From Lachnoclostridium phytofermentans (GTDB lineage: Bacteria > Bacillota > Clostridia > Lachnospirales > Lachnospiraceae), in NCBI RefSeq assembly GCF_000733755.1, contig NZ_JPOF01000007.1, forward strand, positions 310,001 through 374,000: a stretch of 64,000 nucleotides of DNA. The letters run 5' to 3'. A program made the translations under genes and the position numbers. The notes under the pieces are model-generated. The model was not told where the DNA came from. It searched no databases and saw only the letters and a program-made list of their open reading frames with translations. Below are positions 19,543-29,800 of this stretch, piece by piece. The stretch's first letter is position 1; every line of letters begins with the position of its first letter.

Positions 19543-20193
19543 GTGAACGACTTGGAAGATAATCAAATTGAACTCATAACCCGAATGGTATTAAATGTAC
19601 TACAAGAGAAACAAAGTGGTAAAACAGGCTTCGCTGTTCCGGTCGGTGTGTCTGCAAGACATATTCATCTAACGAAAGATCATGTGGAGCAGTTGTTTGG
19701 AAAGGGTTATGAATTAACTAAGAAAAAAGACCTCATGGGTGGCCAATTTGCAGCAAATGAGACGGTTACCATTGTAGGATTAAAGCTAAGAGCGATAGAG
19801 AATGTTAGAATATTAGGACCGGTGAGAAAGGCATCTCAGGTTGAAGTTTCTGCCACCGATGCAATTAAACTGGGAGTTAAGGTTCCAATCAGAGAATCCG
19901 GTAACATAAAGGGATCTGCACCGATAGCAGTTGTTGGACCAAAGGGAGCGATTTACTTAGAAGAAGGATGTATTATTGCAAAACGTCATATCCATATGTC
20001 ACCAACAGATGCAATGGCAGCTGGTGTTAAGGATGGAGATCTTGTATCTGTTAAAGTAGAAGATGAAAGAGAGACGGTATTTCATCAAGTTCAGATTAGG
20101 GTAGATCATAGTTTTACACTGGAGATGCATATTGATACGGATGAAGCGAACGCTGCAAAAATTACATGCGGACAGATGGTAACGATTTTATAA
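19543..20193 (+). CDS. pduL: Phosphate propanoyltransferase with encapsulation helix
   Basis: PduL converts propionyl-CoA to propionyl phosphate inside the compartment and so recycles CoA. The 216-residue protein begins with an encapsulation helix (core NQIELITRMVLNVLQEKQ), followed by the two PduL domains. Zinc-binding histidine motifs are in VSARHIHLTKDHVEQLF and AKRHIHMSPTDAMAAG. The start is uncertain: GTG 19543 or TTG 19552, the latter with AGGTGA five bases upstream. An acetate/propionate kinase would make ATP from the product but is not in this window. Confidence 0.93.
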   Translation: MNDLEDNQIELITRMVLNVLQEKQSGKTGFAVPVGVSARHIHLTKDHVEQLFGKGYELTKKKDLMGGQFAANETVTIVGLKLRAIENVRILGPVRKASQVEVSATDAIKLGVKVPIRESGNIKGSAPIAVVGPKGAIYLEEGCIIAKRHIHMSPTDAMAAGVKDGDLVSVKVEDERETVFHQVQIRVDHSFTLEMHIDTDEANAAKITCGQMVTIL

Positions 20194-20229
20194 ACTTGGG
20201 TCTTAAAACTCTAAATTGGAGGGATTAAT

Positions 20230-20490
20230 ATGTTAATCGGCAAAGTGATTGGTAGTGTAGTTTCAACCAGGAAGAATGAAAATCTGATAGGAAATAAATT
20301 TATGATTGTTGAACCAATTAAAAACTTTCAGGAAAATAGATTAGTAGCGATTGATAATGTGGGAGCTGGAATTGGTGAATATGTGTTGGTTGCCGTGGGG
20401 TGTGCCGCAAGAATAGGATGCGGTGCTGAAACCTCACCGATAGATTCGGCAATTGTTGGAATTATTGATGATGCAACAGGACTGGAGTAA
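20230..20490 (+). CDS. BMC pentameric vertex protein, EutN/CcmL family
   Basis: The 86-residue protein forms pentamers that cap the vertices of the shell. Its start LIGKVIGSVVSTRKNENLIG and the run VAIDNVGAGIGEYVLVAVG are characteristic of EutN/PduN/CcmL proteins. The end IDSAIVGIIDD is also typical. GGAGGG lies before the ATG, and the RnfC-like gene begins 4 bases after its stop. Confidence 0.95.
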   Translation: MLIGKVIGSVVSTRKNENLIGNKFMIVEPIKNFQENRLVAIDNVGAGIGEYVLVAVGCAARIGCGAETSPIDSAIVGIIDDATGLE

Positions 20491-20493
20491 GAC

Positions 20494-21831
20494 ATGATGG
20501 TGATGGAAGAGCTTAGCCAAATTGTGAAAGAATATGGAATCTGTGGAGCCGGCGGTGCCGGTTTTCCTACTTATGCGAAGTTTTCGAATAAGGTGGATAC
20601 TATTATTCTAAATTGCGCAGAGTGCGAGCCTCTGTTAAAGTTACATAGACAGTTGTTACGAGACAGAGCATATGAGGTACTGAAAGCATTTTCTATGATG
20701 GCAGAAAGTATTGGTGCAAGAGAAGCTATTATAGTTTTAAAACCTTCTTATAAAAGTACAATCGAAGCGGTAGAAGCAGAGATTAGTGCGTACAAAAGTA
20801 TGAGCCTTAAACTCTGCAAAGAAGTGTACCCTGCCGGTGATGAAGTGGTATTGATTTACGAAGCCACAGGAAGGGTTGTAAAGCCAGGTGGATTACCGGT
20901 TGACATTGGCGTAGCAGTATTTAATGTAGAAACAGTATATAACATTTATGAAGCTGTAATAAATCATAGGGCAGTGACAAGCAAATTAGTCTCTGTAGTG
21001 GGTGAAGTGAAAGAGCCCAAAACTGTAAGAGTCCCTCTTGGTATGACAGTAAAAGAAGTTGTTGAAATGGCAGGTGGTATTACAACAAAAGAACCAGCTT
21101 ATCTTATGGGTGGACCAATGATGGGATTTATCGGAAACGAACAACAATTAATAACAAAGACATCGAATGCCATTATCGTGTTACCTAAGGATCATTATGT
21201 GGTGGTCCGTAAGGAAAGCAAGCCCTCCATTGATTTAAAAAGAGCAGCAGCAGCTTGTTGTCAATGTGAGATGTGCACGGATCTTTGTCCCAGACATTTA
21301 TTAGGTCATCCAATTAATCCGCATCTTTTTATGCGAGCAGCAACCTGTAAGGATGTCCAGAATCCTCAGATATTTTTAGACACCATGTATTGTTGTGGCT
21401 GTGGACTTTGCTCCATGTATTCTTGTGGTCAAGGATTATCACCTGCAAATCTTATCACCCTATATAAACAGGGATTACGTCAAAATGGTGTGAAGCCAGA
21501 AGTGCTAGAGAAAACATCGGTAGAACCTTCCAGACAATATCAACAAATCCCGGTAAAACGTTTGATGAGTCGGCTTTGTCTCACTCACTATAACGTTCCG
21601 GCTCCGTTATATGAAGAGTTGCAAACTGCAAAAAGAGTGAAGATAAAATTAAGTCAGCATGTGGGAGCACCTGCAGTTTCTATAGTTTCTGCCGGAGATA
21701 AGGTAGTAACTGGACAATTGCTAGCAAAAAGCGGTGATGGTCTTAGTTTACCAGTTCATGCTTCCATTGATGGAACAGTATTGGAAGTGAATGATCAGTT
21801 TATTATGATAGATGCAGGCAGTGTAATTTAG
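20494..21831 (+). CDS. RnfC/PduS-like flavo-iron-sulfur oxidoreductase
   Basis: The 445-residue protein resembles PduS and RnfC. A glycine-rich NADH/FMN-binding segment is at residues 17-30 (CGAGGAGFPTYAKF), an SLBB-type region follows (GGLPVDIGVAVFN), and two cysteine clusters at residues 255-265 (CCQCEMCTDLC) and 300-311 (CCGCGLCSMYSC) should hold two [4Fe-4S] clusters. In B12-dependent Pdu systems PduS reduces cobalamin, but no B12 enzyme is present here, so another redox role such as NADH turnover across the shell is more likely (inference). It is followed by a PduT-like shell protein with a metal-site cysteine. Confidence 0.9.
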   Translation: MMVMEELSQIVKEYGICGAGGAGFPTYAKFSNKVDTIILNCAECEPLLKLHRQLLRDRAYEVLKAFSMMAESIGAREAIIVLKPSYKSTIEAVEAEISAYKSMSLKLCKEVYPAGDEVVLIYEATGRVVKPGGLPVDIGVAVFNVETVYNIYEAVINHRAVTSKLVSVVGEVKEPKTVRVPLGMTVKEVVEMAGGITTKEPAYLMGGPMMGFIGNEQQLITKTSNAIIVLPKDHYVVVRKESKPSIDLKRAAAACCQCEMCTDLCPRHLLGHPINPHLFMRAATCKDVQNPQIFLDTMYCCGCGLCSMYSCGQGLSPANLITLYKQGLRQNGVKPEVLEKTSVEPSRQYQQIPVKRLMSRLCLTHYNVPAPLYEELQTAKRVKIKLSQHVGAPAVSIVSAGDKVVTGQLLAKSGDGLSLPVHASIDGTVLEVNDQFIMIDAGSVI

Positions 21832-21907
21832 ACGTTAATTGGTGGCATAAGATAGTATCCTATATGCAAATCACATATAAGATAATATCGCGCAGAAAGG
21901 ATAATCC

Positions 21908-22456
21908 ATGAGTAAAGCAATTGGAATGGTAGAATATAAAACCGTATCATCAGGTATTATGGCAGCGGATTTGATGGTCAAGACAGCAGATATTGACATC
22001 GTGGAAGCACAAACCGTTTGTCCGGGAAAATATATTATTTTAATTACTGGTGACCTAAGTGCGGTAAATGCTTCGGTAGAGGCAGCCAGAATTCAGTTTG
22101 AAACACATCTCATCGATAGTTTCATTCTTGGTAATCCTCATGAGGGCATCTTGCCAGCAATCTATGGTGCATCTGTAGTGGAGGATATCGAAGCTCTTGG
22201 TGTGTTAGAAACTTATTCAGCAGCATCCATTATCGTTGCGGCAGATGTTGCTGCAAAAACAGCAGCCGTTGAACTAGTAGAGGTTAGAGTTGCACGTGGT
22301 ATGTGTGGAAAGTCTTATCTTATGTTGACTGGTGAAATTGCTTCTGTGACTGCTTCGATTGAAGCTGCAAAGAAAGCTATCGAGGAAAATGGTATGTACT
22401 TAGATAGTTCCGTGCTTGCGCATCCAGATAAGAAGTTACGCAATAAGTTGATGTAG
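21908..22456 (+). CDS. Tandem-domain BMC shell protein, PduT-like trimer
   Basis: The 182-residue protein has two BMC domains in tandem (about 1-90 and 96-182), each starting with a GMVE or GVLE strand. The match to Salmonella PduT is good in length and sequence: residue 38 is a cysteine in TVCPGKY, where PduT has the cysteine that ligates a [4Fe-4S] cluster in the trimer pore. It likely gives an electron conduit for the adjacent PduS-like protein. It is the last structural gene of the locus. Confidence 0.92.
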   Translation: MSKAIGMVEYKTVSSGIMAADLMVKTADIDIVEAQTVCPGKYIILITGDLSAVNASVEAARIQFETHLIDSFILGNPHEGILPAIYGASVVEDIEALGVLETYSAASIIVAADVAAKTAAVELVEVRVARGMCGKSYLMLTGEIASVTASIEAAKKAIEENGMYLDSSVLAHPDKKLRNKLM

Positions 22457-22504
22457 CTAGAGATGTCAGAAGAATAACTAGAATATAAAAGGTTTTGCAT
22501 GAAG

Positions 22505-22539
22505 AGGTGCGCACGATTGATGGGATTGCGTACCTTTTT
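22505..22539 (+). terminator. Intrinsic terminator of the BMC operon
   Basis: AGGTGCGCA (22505-22513) pairs with TGCGTACCT (22527-22535) with one G-U pair, followed by TTTTT. Confidence 0.85.
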
Positions 22540-22607
22540 CGATATTGTAAAATGATTCTGTTTATAGAAAACAAAAAACAAACAAAAATATAACACTGTT
22601 ATTAGGA

Positions 22608-22636
22608 TTGATTTTAGCTAAAAAAGTTATTATACT
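22608..22636 (+). promoter_or_regulatory. Promoter of the DeoR-type regulator gene
   Basis: TTGATT (22608-22613) and TATACT (22631-22636) are 17 bases apart and lie 38 bases before the start codon. Confidence 0.65.
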
Positions 22637-22673
22637 ATAAATAGTCGCTAGAAGAAGTTATGGGGGGATGTAA

Positions 22674-23447
22674 ATGCTAGCAATAGAACGAAAGAATTTA
22701 ATATTGGCGAAGTTACAAAAAGAAAATAAGGTTGTAGTTAGCGAACTTAGCCAATTGTTTGACGTATCAGAAGAAACAATACGAAGAGATCTAGAGAAGC
22801 TTGACAAAGAGGGTCTTGCTATTAAGACCTATGGTGGAGCAGTATTAAATGAAAATAATAATACAGAATTACCATTTACCGTCCGTGAAAATACGAATGT
22901 TACGCAAAAGCAAAAGATTGCAGAGATTGTAGCAGGATTAATCAAAGATGATTCAACAATTATGTTGGATGCAAGTTCTACAGCATTATTTGTTGCCAGA
23001 AATATAAAGCATAAGAAAAATATTACGCTTATTACGAATTCAATTGAAATTCTAGTAGAGTTAGCAGATGTTTCTGGGTGGAATATCTTATCGACCGGTG
23101 GTACGGTGAAAGAAGGTTCTTTGGCTTTGATTGGTCATCAGGCAGAGAAAATGCTAAGTTCCTATCATGTAGATATTGCAATTGTATCCTCTAAGGGAAT
23201 TGATTCCGGTGAGGGATTTTCTGATTCCAGCGAAACACATTCTGAAATAAAGAAGAAGATGTTAGATTGTGCCTTTAAAAAAATTCTGGTAGTGGATTCT
23301 TCTAAGTTTGATAGGATATCATTTAAGAAAATAGGAGAAATATCGGATCTAACTACAATTGTTACTGATTGTGAGCCAAGTGAGCGCTGGAAGAAGGTAT
23401 TTGATTCTGCTAAAGTGGAATATTTATATCCTGGAAAACAGGAGTAG
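22674..23447 (+). CDS. DeoR family transcriptional regulator of the BMC locus
   Basis: The 257-residue protein has the N-terminal DeoR helix-turn-helix (residues 19-52, VVVSELSQLFDVSEETIRRD) followed by the conserved KTYGGAV link and a sugar-phosphate sensor domain with VMLDASSTALFVARN-like and ITNSIEILVEL patterns. GGGGGGATGTAA lies before the ATG. It sits directly behind the BMC genes with its own promoter and terminator and is the obvious local regulator, probably responding to fuculose- or rhamnulose-1-phosphate (inference). Confidence 0.93.
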   Translation: MLAIERKNLILAKLQKENKVVVSELSQLFDVSEETIRRDLEKLDKEGLAIKTYGGAVLNENNNTELPFTVRENTNVTQKQKIAEIVAGLIKDDSTIMLDASSTALFVARNIKHKKNITLITNSIEILVELADVSGWNILSTGGTVKEGSLALIGHQAEKMLSSYHVDIAIVSSKGIDSGEGFSDSSETHSEIKKKMLDCAFKKILVVDSSKFDRISFKKIGEISDLTTIVTDCEPSERWKKVFDSAKVEYLYPGKQE

Positions 23448-23478
23448 TTTTGAATATGGTTATATAATAATGAAAGAA

Positions 23479-23522
23479 GAAGTTACAGTAAAACGAATGA
23501 AAAACGCTGTACTTCTTTTTTT
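23479..23522 (+). terminator. Intrinsic terminator after deoR-type gene
   Basis: GAAGTTACAG (23479-23488) pairs with CTGTACTTC (23507-23515) with one bulged T, followed by seven T. Confidence 0.8.
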
Positions 23523-24214
23523 GTGTAGAGAAATAATACAATATAAAAAACAGAATCTAAAATTATGATTTTTCTTTTGATTCGAAATAGAAGAATATGA
23601 TAAATATAAGATACAAAAATAATAAAATTGTATAAAAATACTATATATGATAAAATATTACAATAATAGGATATTATAAAAACACCATTGTACTAGTGAC
23701 ATGACAATAAATACATGAAAAGAGATATCAAAAACACATAAAGGAGATTAAATAGATGGAAGAGTAAAAAATAAGATTAAACTTACGTTTTTCGATAGAT
23801 TCGCAAATTCAAAGATTTAATGGTCATGTTCCATTATAAAATAAGAGTAAACATCTAAGGGAGTAACAAGTCATTATGTTGAGAATGTTATCACGGAAAA
23901 AAGCAATTTTTAGTATTTGGCCTAATAGGAGTCTTTACAATATTTAAGAGCGCACTAAAAAAATGTAAAAGACGATTTTAAATATGACAAGAAAGACATA
24001 AAAAAGCCCATAGATTAGCGGCGAGGGGAGCCTAGGAATGAAGAGTGCTTTTTGGAGTAATGTACATGGCCAAACGAGAACACTAGAAATACTATAGCAA
24101 TAGTTATAATGAAAACAAATTCATTAGCTTATATTTGTTCGATTATAGTAAAAAAATGTGTTTTAAGAGGTGCATATCCATATTCACAATGTAATTCATA
24201 GAAGAGGAGTAAGA
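23523..24214 (+). other. About 690-bp AT-rich intergenic region before the surface-protein cluster
   Basis: No gene is supported. The 16-mer TGATAAAATATTACAA (23648-23663) recurs at 40700-40715 upstream of another secreted-protein gene. An AAAGGAG followed by ATG and an early stop is at 23741-23766 and codes for only two residues. The last 45 bases before the s1 start are repeated before s2. Confidence 0.5.
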
Positions 24215-25489
24215 ATGAAAATTTTGAAGAAAGTAACATTACTAATATTAAGTTTTATCTTACTGTTAAACTTAATATTACCAGCTACAACAAGTTTTGC
24301 CAAAGAAACAACAACTACTTATATTACAGTAGAGGAGTTTTTAAAGAGATTATTAAATTCAAGCAAAATTGTGATAAACACAGATACCCAAAATCCTATA
24401 ATAGATACAGCGATCGAAAAAGGTATCATTAAAAAAGGCGAGTTCACGAATTATCAAAGTTACATCACCAGGCAGGATGTAGCCTTGGTTGTTAATCGTG
24501 TTGATGAATTATTACATGGAGATACTTATGATGAAAAGTTATATGAGCAAATAACATCAAAAAAGAGAATTAGCGATTTAACTAAGGTACCGAAATCGAA
24601 ACAAGATGCTGTAGTGAAGAGCTTCCTAAAAGGAATTATGGTTGGAAATTCGAATGGGAAATGCACACAAGATCGATCATTTCGGGGGAAAGATAAGTTA
24701 AATGCAAAGGAAGTTACAACCATACTAACACGTCTTAACAATACTGCAAAAAGAAAGAAATTAAGTTTTGATGGACAATTGATACGAACGACGAAACTGC
24801 CAAAGAATTATAAGGATTTTGAATATATTTTGGAATCTTTTCCGAATTCATTTTATGAGAAAAAATTTTCGTGGCAGATTACATCATATTTCAATGGCGA
24901 TGGAAGTACAAGAAAACCAGTTGAATTTAAAGATTATGTATCACCGAAGAATATCAGAAGTATACAATTTATAACTTGGGATAGAGAATATGATATGAAT
25001 AATATTTTAGATATGAATATTGATAATTGGGTAGAAAAAATAAGGGATAATCTAGAAACTAGACTTAATGTTGACTATAGATATGTGGATGAAAGCTGGA
25101 TTACTAGATTAAGAAAGACATATTTTATTTATGATTATAGTGATATGAATAATGAAAGTTATAACAAGATTGCAACAAATAAAATAGTAGACTATGTGAA
25201 AAATATGAAGAAAAATAAAGTTATTATAAAAACAGATACAGTATCGGTTGAGCCGTCTAGTCTATATAAATCAACATCTTATCGCATTAGAGCTTATGTA
25301 AAATTTAAAATTATATCATCAAATGATTTGAGTAATCAAAGTAATGTGATATATGGTTCTATACCAATAAACGAGAATAATCTAGTAAAGGATAAATGGA
25401 TAGAAATGTATATCGATATTGGTTTAGGTAGTAATAATGCTATGAGCACAGGAGAAGATTATGCCATTAACCTTGATATAATATGGTGA
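24215..25489 (+). CDS. Secreted SLH-like small surface protein s1
   Basis: I do not recognise this gene by name. The 424-residue product has a signal peptide (KILKKVTLLILSFILLLNLI, cleaved near SFAKE). Residues about 35-190 contain two stretches that look like diverged S-layer homology repeats, ending YITRQDVALVVNRVDELL and LNAKEVTTILTRLN, which suggests cell-wall attachment. A linker GQLIRTTKLP follows, then a C-terminal domain of about 200 residues with no family I can name. ATG 24215 has AGAGGAG upstream; the open frame before it is part of a repeated leader. It is the first of at least seven paralogues in tandem. Its N-terminal half is almost identical to s2, while the C-terminal half differs. 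Confidence 0.8.
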   Translation: MKILKKVTLLILSFILLLNLILPATTSFAKETTTTYITVEEFLKRLLNSSKIVINTDTQNPIIDTAIEKGIIKKGEFTNYQSYITRQDVALVVNRVDELLHGDTYDEKLYEQITSKKRISDLTKVPKSKQDAVVKSFLKGIMVGNSNGKCTQDRSFRGKDKLNAKEVTTILTRLNNTAKRKKLSFDGQLIRTTKLPKNYKDFEYILESFPNSFYEKKFSWQITSYFNGDGSTRKPVEFKDYVSPKNIRSIQFITWDREYDMNNILDMNIDNWVEKIRDNLETRLNVDYRYVDESWITRLRKTYFIYDYSDMNNESYNKIATNKIVDYVKNMKKNKVIIKTDTVSVEPSSLYKSTSYRIRAYVKFKIISSNDLSNQSNVIYGSIPINENNLVKDKWIEMYIDIGLGSNNAMSTGEDYAINLDIIW

Positions 25490-25548
25490 AAATAATATTT
25501 ATATTTGTTATCCATATTCACAATGTAATTCATAGAAGAGGAGTAAGA

Positions 25549-26823
25549 ATGAAAATTTTGAAGAAAGTAACATTACTTATATTAAGTTTTATCTTACTGT
25601 TAAACTTAATATTGCCAGCTACAACAAGTTTTGCCAAAGAAACAACAACTACTTATATTACAGTAGAGGAATTTTTAAAGAAGTTATTAAATTCAAGCAA
25701 AATTGTGATAAACACAGATACCCAAAATCCTATAATAGATACAGCAATCGAAAAAGGTATCATTAAAAAAGGCGAATTCACGAATTATCAAAGTTACATC
25801 ACCAGGCAGGATGTAGCCTTGGTTGTTAATCGTGTTGATGAATTATTACATGGAGATACTTATGATGAAAAGTTATATGAGCAAATAACTTCAAAAAAGA
25901 GAATTAGCGATTTAACTAAGGTACCGAAAGCGAAACAGGATGCTGTAGTTAAGATTTTCCTAAAAGGAATTATGGTTGGAAATTCAAATGGGAAATGCAC
26001 ACAAGATCGATCATTTCGGGGGAAAGATAAGTTAAATGCAAAGGAAGTTACAACCATACTAACACGTCTTAACAATACTGCAAAAAGAAAGAAATTAAGT
26101 TTTGACGGACAATTGATTCGAAGTACAGATCTGCCAATGAATTATAAAGATTTTGAATATATCTTGGCTTCTTTTCCTAATTCTTTTTATGAAAGTAAGT
26201 TCGGTTGGATGGTTGCTACCTATTATGATGAAAATGAAAAGGTAAGAAAACCAGTAGAGTTCCAGGATTATGTACGTCCAGTGAATATGAAAAATGACAC
26301 ATTTGAAACGTGGTATAATACATATGATATGAGAGATATTTTGGATAAAAATTTAGATAATTGGGTGGAAAAGATTAGACTTAATCTGGAGAAAAGGCTA
26401 AATGTAGATTATAGAACAGTAGATAATGAGTGGATAAGTACGTTAAGAGGTACATATTATTCTATAGGTATTGAAAGCTATGATAAACAAGATACAGAAA
26501 GTATAAAATCATATGTTAATCGAATGAAAAAAAATAAGGTAATATTAAAATCAGAGGTAATATCAGTAGAGCCTTCTACTTTACATTACTCCAGCGGTTA
26601 TTATATTAGGACTTATGTTAAATTTAAGATAGTTTCGGTGAACGATTTAAGTAAACAATCTAATATTGTTTTTTCAACATGGGGGGATGCCGGTGTAATA
26701 ATCCCTAAGATTAAGAAAAATCAGTGGATTGAAATGTATATTGATACGAGCATAGGCACTCAGAATGCGGGAAGTACAGGGGAAGACTATGGCATCAAAA
26801 TGGATTTGTTTTTTCAGAGATAA
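25549..26823 (+). CDS. Secreted SLH-like small surface protein s2
   Basis: This is a tandem duplicate of s1, with the same 424-residue length, the same signal peptide and near-identical residues 1-190. After GQLIRSTDLP the C-terminal domain diverges strongly, with matches restricted to short blocks such as LNVDYRTVD and SVEPSTLHYSS. The duplicated unit includes the leader before ATG 25549. The stop is followed after 4 bases by the start of the large protein L1, so s2 and L1 probably form a pair. Confidence 0.8.
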   Translation: MKILKKVTLLILSFILLLNLILPATTSFAKETTTTYITVEEFLKKLLNSSKIVINTDTQNPIIDTAIEKGIIKKGEFTNYQSYITRQDVALVVNRVDELLHGDTYDEKLYEQITSKKRISDLTKVPKAKQDAVVKIFLKGIMVGNSNGKCTQDRSFRGKDKLNAKEVTTILTRLNNTAKRKKLSFDGQLIRSTDLPMNYKDFEYILASFPNSFYESKFGWMVATYYDENEKVRKPVEFQDYVRPVNMKNDTFETWYNTYDMRDILDKNLDNWVEKIRLNLEKRLNVDYRTVDNEWISTLRGTYYSIGIESYDKQDTESIKSYVNRMKKNKVILKSEVISVEPSTLHYSSGYYIRTYVKFKIVSVNDLSKQSNIVFSTWGDAGVIIPKIKKNQWIEMYIDTSIGTQNAGSTGEDYGIKMDLFFQR

Positions 26824-26827
26824 TCAT

Positions 26828-29800
26828 ATGAAAAAAGCTGTTATTTTCGTTGTAGGTCTGCTATTTATTTTTATTTTTAATAAAGGTTATGTATATGCAA
26901 AAGATAATACTACCGAAAAGCCCAAAGTTGATATGGAAAAAGGAATAATTAAATTTATAACCGTTGATACAAAAGCTACAACATCAATTCGGTGGAAAAC
27001 AGTCGGTTTCACAGTTCGTGGGAAAACCTGCAACACTAAAGGAGATTCTACTTACAATGGAGGAAATCCAATAGCCTCAAAGCCTTATGGGATTCTGCAC
27101 TTAGTAAAGGGAGTTTCTGAACCTATCGGTGAATATGTTTATACAACATTCACTTTAAAAGAACAGGATGTAAAAGATGCGTTAATTGATGCTGGGTTAG
27201 AAAATTTGACTGTGGGCTCTACAGTTTATTTGAACGGAATATTTCAAGTAACTCATGATGGTAAAGATTATGGGAAGAAAAAATACACGTTACAAGAAAT
27301 TCAGAATGCTGAGAGTTGGAGAAATCCGAATGATTTCGTCGATCGTTTTGATATTCCTGTAAAATTTGATCCTGCTAAAGAAGATATTAAGCTTCAATAT
27401 ATTACTGAAAGTGGTCAATCTTTGGGAGGTGAAACAGAACTAGCAAAGATTTTACCGAATGAGATATATAAATTAACAAGTAAAAATATTTCAAAACAAA
27501 AAAATAATTACTATCTGAAAAAAATATACACTTATAACTTAACCTCTGGGAAAAAGATTACGGAGTCTAAGTCTGTTAATATTAATTCGAAAAATTATGA
27601 TTCACTTGTGGAAGAGATTATGAATAAAGATATCAAGCAGGTAGTAGGTGGGACCAAGGTAGTTGCAGTAATGGCACAAAAACCACCAAAACCTGTAGAT
27701 GAGGAAAGCACAATCACTATTCCAGTTCAGATACCTTATCCCTATGGTGTAATCGCAGCAGACGAACGAGATAATGAAGAATACGATGTTTTACAGGGGA
27801 TTCCAACTACGGAAAAATTATATTCCAATGTATTTGCGGATAACTATTTATTAGGTTATACATTTACTAGGAAATATGGAAAACGTGTTTACATCGTCGA
27901 GGCTAGTAAAACCTATCATTTGAAATGGCAGGAATTAGATCCTAAAACCAATAAAACGGTTACAAAAGAAAAGGATGAAACGGTAACTAAAACTGTTTAT
28001 GTAGAGAGAGAGTATTCGTTTTGGAAGGTCGATAACCTAGAGTATTATAAGATTAATAAAGCTACGGTTTCCAATTATGCACTACCAGGTGGTACTGTCA
28101 CATTATCACCCAAGGGGTATAGTATACCAAACCTAAGTTATATTCATCAGGATAATGATAAGGAGCATATGATTGAGCCTGTAGAAGATAGTACTACTAC
28201 ATTAACATTGGTATCTGCGTCTCATAGTGGAGAAAATCCTCCTAACGAGGACTTTACTGAGGAAGTGGAAGGAAAAATTAAAGAAATTAAGGTACGTAAC
28301 GATAGACTTGTTTTCAATGGGAAAGTTATTATGGATAATAACTATCAAGAAAAAGAAACGAAAAAGCCGGAAGAAATAGAAGAAAGTGTAGAAACGATAG
28401 AAGCTGATGTACTGTATGGGTCAGGACTAATGATTGATAGAGATAAAGCAAATGGTACCTATCAAAGTACAGGACAAGTTTCTTATATCTTGGTAGATAG
28501 TATTGGAACAACAACTCTTGTTCATAATCCGTCATTTCCTATCACAGGACTTACAGGTGTAACGATACATACTCCAACCGTTTGTGATGCATATATATCA
28601 AATAAAGCTTCACAAAACCAGATGATTTCACCAGATTTATCGCTTAATCCATTGGTACTGGATACTGATTTTAATCTGCTACTCCCTACGGTAGGAGAAC
28701 ATCTCTATATTGAGGGATACGGCTATAGGGATTATTCAAACTATATTGCGAGTCGTCAAGTAATGTTTCCTTTTGATGTATATCAAAATGGACGTTATAT
28801 TAGGTCTGGTACGTGGGTTGACTTATATTCTGATTCTACAAACTTTTATTTACCTATCTGGGTAGACGAAGGAAAATACACGATTAATTTGCGTAGCTTA
28901 AGTATCAATGCTGCTGCGAATGGCGGTACCGCACGGACAGAAAGAATGGCAAATCTAAGTTTAGAGAATTATACGGCAATCGATAGTTTATACGTTGAGG
29001 TATCGGGACGATTGTATGACTTTAAGTTGGTTGATATTTCAGATTATCCAACTTGGCAAAATGTCTTTCGAAAAAGTAATTCTTTAAAAACTACAGGTTT
29101 TTTCTATTCCCTAGGAACAAAAAACCAAAATGGTATAGAAACGGGAAGAAATTCTAAATATACATTACCATTGGTGAATGGAAGCCATCCAACCTATAAA
29201 AATATTGGGGCTGTTAAAACCGGCTATGTTACAAGATTTCAATTAACAACCATTGGGAATATGTATGGCAACCAAGATTATATACTTATAACACCTAAAT
29301 TCTATTATGTTGATAAGTTTGGAAAGAATAGACAAGAGGTAGATTTATACTATTCTGAAACTTTTAAAGGGAAAAAACAAACGCTAGTAAAGGTTGGTAG
29401 TGATGTTGATAAGCTAAACATAAAAGCATATCGACTTGGTGATCCATACTTTTCGGTACCTGAGAACGAGATTAAGATAAAATCGGATGTGACAGGGAAA
29501 AGTTCAAAACAAGTGTTAGGAAACAAGATGAATTTATTTACGTTCAATAGAATACTAATTCAGGAGAACTTAAGAACCTATATAGGAAGAAACTATACTC
29601 CAACGGGAACCGTTCCAGCTGGTGTGGATCCAGGCAAAGTTACTAAGTCAATGCAAAAATGGTACGGGGAATATTATTTACCAAGTGACATCCATGCGGT
29701 ACCTAAAAATTATCCTGTGATAGAGTATGCAAGACAAAATTATGGAATCGATTATAAGGAAAACTTTTGGTTAAGAAAAGGATATATTATCGTTAATTTT

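Noticed and set aside
24170-24215. Longer N-terminus for s1 (and 25483 for s2) with His-rich start
   Set aside because: The upstream codons are the repeated leader including the ribosome site; a signal peptide begins at the internal ATG.
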